30,647 nucleotides of DNA from RUG11272 sp045226335 (lineage in GTDB: Bacteria > Bacillota > Clostridia > Christensenellales > Aristaeellaceae): positions 1-30,647 of the forward strand of contig JBGVCH010000108.1 in the NCBI GenBank assembly GCA_045226335.1, written 5' to 3'. Below, in pieces: positions 18,152 through 24,522 of the stretch (its first letter is position 1; the number at the start of each line of letters is the position of its first letter). Made by a program: the position numbers and the translations under genes. The notes under the pieces were generated by a model. The model worked only from the letters and a program-made list of their open reading frames with translations. It was not told where the DNA came from and ran no database searches.

Positions 18152-19750
18152 ATGAGACAGCTGCTCAGAAACGCGAAGATCTATGATGGGACCGGCGCCG
18201 AACCCTTCATGGGCGACATCCTGATCGAAGGCGACCGGATCGCCCGGGTGGCGGCGTCCGTCGAGGCCCCCGCGGACCGCGTCCTGGACCTCGGGGGAAA
18301 GTCTGTCTCCTCCGGCTTCATCGACGGCCATTCCCACAACGACTGGTTCGCCATCAAGCGCGATCCCCTCCCCTATTTTGAGCCCTTCATCCGGCAGGGG
18401 ATCACCACCTTCGTCACCGGCAACTGCGGCGTGTCCTCCATCGGCTTCGAGGGCGAATGTCCCTACGCGGACAAGCTGGGCGGCGGGCTCTTCAGCTATG
18501 AGGACACCCGCGGGCAGTACGGCACGGCGGAGGAATACTTCCGGGCCACGGACCGCAGCATGCCCTGCAACATGGCGGTGCTGGCCGGGCACTGTTCCGC
18601 CCGGGCCGCCGTGGGCGGGAACGAGAACCGGAAGCTGACCGACAGGGAAGAGAAGGAGATGCTGGCCATTCTGGAAAAGGCGCTTCAGCAAGGCGCGGCC
18701 GGCATTTCCCTGGGCCTCATGTACGAGCCCGGCCTGTACGCGGACGTGGAGGAGCTGAAAAAGGTCGCCGCCCTCTGCGTCCGGTACAACAAGCCCCTGA
18801 CCGTCCATCCCAGGGCCGAGTCGAAGGTGTCCATGGCCTATCCCCAGCTGCTGGGGCGCTCCCACCTGCTGCGGGCCTTCGATGAGCTGGTGGAGATCGC
18901 AAAGGGCACCAACCTGAAACTGCAGTACTCCCACGCGATCTTTGTGGGCAGGAAGTCCTTCGGCGCGAAGGAAGAGCTGCTGCGGATGATGGACCAGCTC
19001 CGGTCGGAGGGTGTGGACGTCATGTTCGACATCTACAACGAGTGCCTGGGGGTCTCCGTCATCACGGTCATCCTGCCGGCCTGGTATCAGGGCATGAGCC
19101 CGGCCCAGCGGAAGAAGCCCCTCACCCGCCTGAAGCTGGCGGCGCTGGTCAAAGCCTCCGCCATGCTGCTGGGCTTCGACTTCCCGGACATCCAGGTGGC
19201 TTACATCGGCCCCGGCTATGAGCGGTATGAGGGGAAGAGCGTCCACGACATCGCGAAGGAGGAGGGCATCAGCGACCTGAAGGCCTACCTGAAGCTGTGC
19301 GAACTCAGCAGGTTCAAAGGCCGCGTCAACATGGGCCCCTACTCCACGCCCGAGGTCATCGCCGAGTTTGAGCACCACCCGCTGTGCCTGTTCATGACGG
19401 ATGCCTGGGTGGAGGAGCACGGCGTCCAGAACCCCGCCATCTACGACTGCTACCCGAAGTTCCTTCGGGACGCGCTGAGGGGGACCGGCGACACCATGCC
19501 CGCCACCGTCCGCCGGATGACCGGCGCCATCGCCGACCGGTACATGCTCCGGGAGCGGGGCTACCTGAAGGAAGGGTACTTCGCGGACCTCACGGTGTTC
19601 GACGAGGGGGCCATCAAAGCCGCCACGCCGGATCGGTCCGAGGCTTTCGGCATCGAACGGGTTTTCATCAATGGCGAGATGGTTTACGCCGGCGGGCAGC
19701 TGGACCGGGAAGCCCTGAAAATCACCGGCCGGGCGTTGCCGGTCCGGTGA
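18152..19750 (+). CDS. Amidohydrolase family protein, N-acyl-D-amino-acid deacylase (D-aminoacylase) type
   Basis: A 532-residue metal-dependent hydrolase. The N-terminal composite beta domain (AKIYDGTGAEPFMGDILIEGDRI) leads into SSGFIDGHSHNDWF (about 53-66) with the metal-binding HxH. The TTFVTGNCGVSSIG segment (about 88-101) and the cysteine there resemble D-aminoacylases. The C-terminal GYLKEGYFADLTVFDEG segment closes the small domain. The ATG follows AAAGGCGTG. Known relatives cleave N-acyl-D-amino acids or related amides, and the exact substrate here is unknown. Seventy-six bases downstream lies an ornithine cyclodeaminase homologue, suggesting a joint route that frees and then catabolises an amino acid (inference). 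Confidence 0.88.
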   Translation: MRQLLRNAKIYDGTGAEPFMGDILIEGDRIARVAASVEAPADRVLDLGGKSVSSGFIDGHSHNDWFAIKRDPLPYFEPFIRQGITTFVTGNCGVSSIGFEGECPYADKLGGGLFSYEDTRGQYGTAEEYFRATDRSMPCNMAVLAGHCSARAAVGGNENRKLTDREEKEMLAILEKALQQGAAGISLGLMYEPGLYADVEELKKVAALCVRYNKPLTVHPRAESKVSMAYPQLLGRSHLLRAFDELVEIAKGTNLKLQYSHAIFVGRKSFGAKEELLRMMDQLRSEGVDVMFDIYNECLGVSVITVILPAWYQGMSPAQRKKPLTRLKLAALVKASAMLLGFDFPDIQVAYIGPGYERYEGKSVHDIAKEEGISDLKAYLKLCELSRFKGRVNMGPYSTPEVIAEFEHHPLCLFMTDAWVEEHGVQNPAIYDCYPKFLRDALRGTGDTMPATVRRMTGAIADRYMLRERGYLKEGYFADLTVFDEGAIKAATPDRSEAFGIERVFINGEMVYAGGQLDREALKITGRALPVR

Positions 19751-19826
19751 CGTTTCGGCAGGAATCCGCGTATGCGCGGAGAAATCCACAGACTGATGAA
19801 TTCCATCATTCGAGGAGGCATGACAG

Positions 19827-20918
19827 ATGGCTTGGGCCCTCAGAAAGTACAATCCGCCGGATTTCTCACGGGAGATGTTTGTGAACGCGCCGGACGTGGC
19901 GCTGCGCGAGGCCCCCGCCAACGGGGTGGCGCCGGCGAATTTTCACGCCATGAGCATCTTCCCGGAGTATTTCCGGGTGGGCGGGCAGTGGCTGCTGGCG
20001 GAGGAGAGCCGGATGGACTGCGTGCCCGTCTATGAGGACGGGAAGATCGCCGTCCGGGAGTTCCGCCTGCTGAAGAAGGGCGATCTGGTGGCGGTGGGCC
20101 GAACGGAGCACTGCGAGGAGGGCATTTACGTGCACCCCAACGGCTTCCAGGAGCAGGCGGAAGGCGCGTCCGACGCCTTTGCCTTCCGGCTGAACCGCTC
20201 CCGGGAAACCGCCTTTTCGCGGGATTACGACGAGCTGTACGACGTGCTGCGCCACGATCGGGACCACGGCAAGATCGTTTGGGTGATGGGGCCTGCCTTC
20301 GCCTTCGACTACGACGCCCGCAACGCCTTCTCGAAGCTCATCGCGGCGGGCTATGTCCACGCGGTGCTGGCGGGCAACGCCCTGGCCACCCACGACCTGG
20401 AGGCGGCCTACATGCAGACGGCCCTGGGCCAGAACATCTACACCCAGCGGAGCCAGCCCAACGGCCACTACAACCACCTAGCCACCATCAATCAGGTGAA
20501 GCTTCACGGCAGCATCCCCACGTTCATCGAGGCGGAGAAGATCGACAACGGCATCATCTACAGCTGCGAGAAGTACGGCGTGCCCTATGTGCTGGCCGGC
20601 TCCATCCGGGACGACGGCCCACTCCCGCCGGTCATCGGCAACGTGTACGAGGCCCAGGACCGGATGCGGGACCAGGTGCGGGGCGCCACCGCGGTGCTCT
20701 GCATGGCCACCACCCTGCACTCCATCGCCACGGGCAATATGACACCCTCCTACCGGGTGATGCCCGACGGAACGGTACGGCAGGTGTACTTCTACTGCGT
20801 GGACATCTCCGAATTCACCGTCAACAAGCTGACGGACCGCGGCAGCCTCGCGGCCCGCGGGATCATCACCAACGCCCAGGACTTCATCGTCACCCTGAGC
20901 AAGGGACTTGGGCTCTGA
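19827..20918 (+). CDS. Ornithine cyclodeaminase homologue of the TIGR00300 / AgrE C-terminal / archaeal type
   Basis: A 363-residue protein of the LOR/SDH-region family (TIGR00300), which includes archaeal ornithine cyclodeaminases and the C-terminal part of cyanobacterial AgrE. These NAD-dependent enzymes turn ornithine into proline and ammonia. Matching features are the N-terminal region with KKGDLVAVGRTEHCEEGIYV (about 87-106), a nucleotide-binding segment starting GKIVWVMGPAFAFDYDA (about 150-166), the hallmark LAGNALATHDLEAAY (about 182-196), and the C-terminal NMTPSYRVMPDG region. It lacks the AgrE guanidine-modifying N-terminal domain. The start is fixed by AGGAGG eight bases upstream. 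Second gene of the operon with the amidohydrolase. The enzymatic activity is inferred from family membership. Confidence 0.8.
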   Translation: MAWALRKYNPPDFSREMFVNAPDVALREAPANGVAPANFHAMSIFPEYFRVGGQWLLAEESRMDCVPVYEDGKIAVREFRLLKKGDLVAVGRTEHCEEGIYVHPNGFQEQAEGASDAFAFRLNRSRETAFSRDYDELYDVLRHDRDHGKIVWVMGPAFAFDYDARNAFSKLIAAGYVHAVLAGNALATHDLEAAYMQTALGQNIYTQRSQPNGHYNHLATINQVKLHGSIPTFIEAEKIDNGIIYSCEKYGVPYVLAGSIRDDGPLPPVIGNVYEAQDRMRDQVRGATAVLCMATTLHSIATGNMTPSYRVMPDGTVRQVYFYCVDISEFTVNKLTDRGSLAARGIITNAQDFIVTLSKGLGL

Positions 20919-20966
20919 GGACGGCCGGTGCGGTTTTCCCTCATCACGCGCCAAGCCGCCGACAGT

Positions 20967-20996
20967 CAAAACGCCGCAGCATCAGGCGGCGTTTTG
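20967..20996. terminator. Bidirectional terminator overlapping a coding end
   Basis: A perfect 11-bp stem, CAAAACGCCGC and GCGGCGTTTTG, with an 8-nt loop, AAAA on one side and TTTT on the other. Its right arm forms the last codons of the minus-strand gene ending at 20982. It can stop both converging operons. Confidence 0.85.
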
Positions 20997-23099
20997 CAGT
21001 TCCTCCGGGGTTTCCGCTTCCTCCGGTCCGCCGACGGTGCGGGTGCCGGCATACTCGTAGGCGTCCGAGTTCAGGTCCAGCACCAGCGCCGGAATGACCG
21101 CGGCGTCGGCGCAGGTGACCAGGATCCCCCGGTTGTACATATAGCCGGACTCGTCCACATAGACCACGTTGGCGTGGGTGTAGCCGGTGGTGCGGGTGAT
21201 CCAGAAGACATTCCCGGCGCCGTCGTCCCCGGCGGAGGCGCACCAGACGCCCTTCCACAGCGCGTAGTCTGTGGGCGTGAACTGTCTGGCCCGGTCGGGA
21301 ACCTCGTCCCGGGGGCTGAAGCCGTGGATGCGCGAACTGTCATGGATGAACAGCTCCGATTCTGCCAGGATGAAGACTTTGTCCACCGTTTCATGCCCGG
21401 AATCCATGCCGAAGTACCAGTTGTCCTCGTTGCGGACCGGGTAGGCCAGGATGGCGGCCTGCTCGTCCCCGGAGAAGGCCCTGTCCAGGAAGCTGGCGCC
21501 GGCGGCGGAATAGTCATCCCCGGAGGCGTTGGCCCCGGCGTCATATCCGTTCAGGTAGCTCCGAAGGGTGCAGTTCTCCCAGCTGACCTCCGCCAGGTCC
21601 CGCTGGAAGGGCTCGCAGTCGACGGCGGCGTCGGACAGCAGCAGGGCCGTCCCGTCCCGGACCTCCAGCACGCGCCAGAGGATCGGCTCGCAGGCGAAGT
21701 ACCGGTACGCGCCGTCGGAGGAGCGGACCCGCAGGTACCGCCTGCCGCCGTCCTCACACTCGTCGTTCTCCCAGGTGGCCCGCTTCAGCGCGGCGTACAG
21801 GTCCGCGTCCGCGATGCCGGCAGCGGAAGCTCCGGAGGCCTCCGGGACGATCTCGGCTTGGGGGTAGCAACCGAACCGGACCATGGAATAGGTGACTTCC
21901 TTCCCGTCCGGCGCTTCCGGACAGGCGGTGACCACGGGGTTCGCGATCAACTCCCTGCCCCGGCCGCTCTCCTCCGGCTCCGCGGAGGCGTTCGCCTGAA
22001 TGTCCTTTGAGGTCACGGTGCCGGCCGGTCTCAGCGCCGCCCGGTCCGGGTCGACCCACAGGGCCGGCAGGATCCCGGCGTCTTCACAGGTGCAGATTGT
22101 GCCCCGCTGGTAGATGTAGCCGAAGTCGCAGATATAGGTGACGCTTTCCGCGGTGTAGCCGTTAGTGCGCATGAACCAGAAGCTGTTCCCCAGATACCCG
22201 TTCACCGAGGACCACCAGGCGCCCCGGCATTTCGCGTACACGGTGGAGCGGAAGCGCTTGGCCGGATCGTCCTTGCCGTTGTTTGGATAGAACCCGTTGC
22301 GCGCGGCCGTTTGAGACTCGAAGACTTCCTCAGCGGAGAGCAGGAAGATCCGGTCTTTGGTATCTTCTCCGCAGTCGGTGCGATAACGGGAATTCGGTCT
22401 GTTTTGAACCGCCGTGGTCAGGATTGCCTCCCGCTCCGACGGCGAGAATGCGGTATCCAGGAAGCCTGTGCCCCGGCAGTCGATCCCCGCGGCGTTCTCC
22501 TCCCCCGCGTAACCGTTCAGCCAGCTCCGGACAGTGGACGTTCCCCACGAGACGGGGCCGTCCTGCGCGTGGAAAGGCTGGCAGTCCAGCAGCCGATCCG
22601 CCATCAGGCACACTTTCCCCTCCTCGACGCCGATGACGCGCCAGCGGATCGGGTCATATCGGAAATAGTGCCAAGCCTCATCGCCCCAGCGGTAATGGCC
22701 CGCCCGGTCCGTGCCCCAGGTCACGGTCTGGTCCCGGCTGATCCGCCGGTAGCGGGTCCCGTCGATCTCCGTCTCGTCCGCCTCCCACGCGGTATGGGCC
22801 AGCCGGTCATACAGGTCCGGATCCACCAGGAAATCCCCGTCGCCCACCGCGTAGGCGTCCACCGCATCGGAGGGCGCCGCGACGATCTCCGTCTGGGGAT
22901 ACGCGCCAAAGGTGACACAGGTCCACCGCGTCAGCAGGCCGGTGGACAGGCTGTCGTCCGGCTCGGTCACCGGTTCGCGGATCAGCGCCCCGAAGGTCTC
23001 CCCCTCGGCGCCGGCCGCGGGCAGCGCCGCCCGGAAGGCGGCCGTTATCGCGCAGCAAACCAGGATCACGGCGATCGCCATTCTTCTGCTCTTCGTCAC
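20982..23099 (-). CDS. Exported protein with two DUF6273-like domains
   Basis: A 705-residue protein with a signal peptide (hydrophobic 8-24, AGA cleavage site near 31). Two homologous halves follow, about 62-352 and 407-677. Each begins V(T/R)FG-YPQ-EIV and continues with a Y-F-PI-WRV strand, then L-D-C-PF, a VSW-----R-(W/Y)LNGY motif, FLD-AFS--E--AIL, D-(I/V)F-L----(V/L)F, and a C-terminal IY-RG-----DA-I-PAL-VD unit. These are marks of the DUF6273 family, common in exported or surface proteins of gut clostridia, with no known biochemical function. A GTG start is used with AAGGAG eight bases upstream. It lies 48 nt after the transporter gene and should be cotranscribed. Confidence 0.82.
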   Translation of the reverse strand: MTKSRRMAIAVILVCCAITAAFRAALPAAGAEGETFGALIREPVTEPDDSLSTGLLTRWTCVTFGAYPQTEIVAAPSDAVDAYAVGDGDFLVDPDLYDRLAHTAWEADETEIDGTRYRRISRDQTVTWGTDRAGHYRWGDEAWHYFRYDPIRWRVIGVEEGKVCLMADRLLDCQPFHAQDGPVSWGTSTVRSWLNGYAGEENAAGIDCRGTGFLDTAFSPSEREAILTTAVQNRPNSRYRTDCGEDTKDRIFLLSAEEVFESQTAARNGFYPNNGKDDPAKRFRSTVYAKCRGAWWSSVNGYLGNSFWFMRTNGYTAESVTYICDFGYIYQRGTICTCEDAGILPALWVDPDRAALRPAGTVTSKDIQANASAEPEESGRGRELIANPVVTACPEAPDGKEVTYSMVRFGCYPQAEIVPEASGASAAGIADADLYAALKRATWENDECEDGGRRYLRVRSSDGAYRYFACEPILWRVLEVRDGTALLLSDAAVDCEPFQRDLAEVSWENCTLRSYLNGYDAGANASGDDYSAAGASFLDRAFSGDEQAAILAYPVRNEDNWYFGMDSGHETVDKVFILAESELFIHDSSRIHGFSPRDEVPDRARQFTPTDYALWKGVWCASAGDDGAGNVFWITRTTGYTHANVVYVDESGYMYNRGILVTCADAAVIPALVLDLNSDAYEYAGTRTVGGPEEAETPEELQNAA

Positions 23100-23147
23100 G
23101 GTTTCCGCTCCTTTCCGCTCCGCGTGACCGCAGGCCGAAACCTCATG

Positions 23148-24068
23148 TCACGGAGCCGCGTCCTCCGGTTTGTCTTTTTCCCGCCGGGAAAGCTTCGTCC
23201 CGATCACAGGGGACAGCTGGGCCAGGATCACGGCCGCGAACATCAGCACACACCCGGCGATCTCCCGGCCGTTCATGCGCTCCCCCAGCAGGACCGCCCC
23301 CGTCAGGACGGCGAAGACCGACTCCAGGCACATGATCAGGGAGGCCAGGGTCGGGTTGACGTGCTTCTGCCCGATGATTTGAAGCGTATACCCCACCGCG
23401 CCGGACAGGAGCCCCGTGTACAGGATCGGAATCGCCGCCTCCCGGATGCCGTCGAGGCGGATCTCCTCCGTGCAGAGGGCGATGAGCAGGCTCAGCCCGC
23501 CGGTCACCAGGAACTCGTCCCGGGCCAGGGCTGTGCCGTTCACCCTCGGCGCGAAGTGGTCCACGCACAGGATCTGCCCGGTGAAACAGATGGCGCAGCC
23601 CAGCAGGAAGAGGTCCCCGGGCTCCATCCGGAAGCCGTTCCGCGGGACGCACAGCAGGTACAGCGCCGCCAGCGCCAGGAGCACGCCGGCCCAGACGACC
23701 CGGCCGGGGTTCCTGCGCAGGATCAGCCATCCGGCCACCGGAACCAGCACCACGTACAGCGCGGTAATGAACCCCGCCTTGCCGGCGTCCGTGGAGACAA
23801 GACCCACCTGCTGCAGGGACGTGGCGGCGAACAGCAGCAGCCCGCAGATCAGGCCGCCTTTTATCTGCAGACGCCCCGGCGCCTGCTGCCCTTTCCCGGA
23901 GAACATCGACACCGGGATCATCACCAGCCCGGCCAGCAGCATCCGGATCCCGGAGAAAGTGAAGGGCCCGACGTGGTCCATCCCGACCCGCTGGGCGGCG
24001 AACGCCGCGCCCCAGATGACCGAGCCCAACAGCAGCAGAAGGCTGCCGCGCAACGCTTTGTGATCCAT
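23148..24068 (-). CDS. DMT-superfamily (EamA) transporter
   Basis: A 306-residue inner-membrane protein with about ten helices in two EamA repeats. The first begins LLLLGSVIWGAAFAAQRVGMD with the typical W-x-x-x-F pattern and an FTFSGIRMLLAGLV segment. The second includes a TLASLIMCLESVFAVLTGAVLLGER stretch (about 237-261), the classic EamA C-terminal feature. The C-terminal tail is charged (RREKDKPED). The ATG follows AGAGGAAA. Members export or import amino acids, metabolites or nucleotide-sugar-like compounds, and the substrate cannot be told. It leads a two-gene operon with the DUF6273-like protein behind a ~175-nt leader. Confidence 0.9.
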   Translation of the reverse strand: MDHKALRGSLLLLLGSVIWGAAFAAQRVGMDHVGPFTFSGIRMLLAGLVMIPVSMFSGKGQQAPGRLQIKGGLICGLLLFAATSLQQVGLVSTDAGKAGFITALYVVLVPVAGWLILRRNPGRVVWAGVLLALAALYLLCVPRNGFRMEPGDLFLLGCAICFTGQILCVDHFAPRVNGTALARDEFLVTGGLSLLIALCTEEIRLDGIREAAIPILYTGLLSGAVGYTLQIIGQKHVNPTLASLIMCLESVFAVLTGAVLLGERMNGREIAGCVLMFAAVILAQLSPVIGTKLSRREKDKPEDAAP

Positions 24069-24250
24069 TTTTCCTCTCTTCCGCTATGCCGCGCACATGT
24101 ACCAGCGTCCTTTACGGCCCGCATGATTTCTTTCCGGAGCATGGTGACGTCCGCGATCGGGAACACGCCGCCCAACAAGTCCAGGCCGGCCCCTCCGGAG
24201 GATTCGCGGTGTACGCCCCCGTTCACAGGCGTGGCCTTTTTGCCGACAGC

Positions 24251-24278
24251 ATTGTACCATATCCGCCGTGTTTTTCAA
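24251..24278 (-). promoter_or_regulatory. Promoter of the EamA-DUF6273 operon
   Basis: On the minus strand the -35 TTGAAA (24278-24273), 16-nt spacer and -10 TACAAT (24256-24251), with TG one base upstream of the -10. Transcription from about 24244 gives a leader of around 175 nt. Confidence 0.7.
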
Positions 24279-24426
24279 TAGACCGCCGCAGGGACAGCCC
24301 GTTCTTCAGCGGCGTGAAGTGCCGCCGCACACCGGATCCGTGTGCCGGATTTTCCATAATATCGTGTTGGATTTTCCTTGTTTTGTCTTATTTGGCCTGA
24401 TTTTGGTGATTTTTGTGCATCTTCCT

Positions 24427-24458
24427 TTGAAATCCGATGCCCTACGGTCGATTATAAT
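24427..24458 (+). promoter_or_regulatory. Promoter of the GH3 gene
   Basis: A perfect TATAAT (24453-24458) lies 20 nt after TTGAAA (24427-24432). The overlapping GATTAT (24450-24455) gives the normal 17-nt spacing. Which -10 is used is unclear. The T-rich upstream stretch may help polymerase binding. Confidence 0.5.
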
Positions 24459-24469
24459 ACAGTCGAGAG

Positions 24470-24501
24470 CACGGGGCCATCTGCCCGTGTTTGCCCGTGT
24501 T
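24470..24501 (+). repeat. Tandem 10-mer repeat with complementary upstream arm in GH3 leader
   Basis: TGCCCGTGTT occurs twice back to back (24482-24501). The preceding CACGGG (24470-24475) can pair with either copy. The result is a pair of mutually exclusive hairpins just upstream of the ribosome site, or alternatively a protein-binding site. Confidence 0.6.
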
Positions 24502-24522
24502 GACGAGAAAGGAGTGTTCACC

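Larger units (their letters stand above)
24069..24522. other. 454-nt divergent intergenic region
   Basis: Holds the minus-strand promoter and ~175-nt leader of the EamA gene (24069-24278), and the plus-strand promoter and short leader of the GH3 gene (about 24427-24522). Between them are an imperfect dyad GCACAC-N7-GTGTGC (24327-24345) and a T-rich stretch (about 24350-24430) distinctly richer in AT than the surroundings. A minus-strand open frame with a GTG at 24226 (starting MNGGVHRESSGG) precedes and overlaps the EamA start. I cannot support it as a gene. Confidence 0.7.

Noticed and set aside
24327..24345. GCACAC-N7-GTGTGC dyad as a terminator or named operator
   Set aside because: No gene ends upstream on that strand, and I cannot match the dyad to a known regulator; kept only as part of the intergenic description.
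24268..24522. N-terminal extension of the GH3 frame by 85 codons
   Set aside because: It crosses the AT-rich region, promoter and leader. The GTG at 24523 has the ribosome site and starts a signal peptide.
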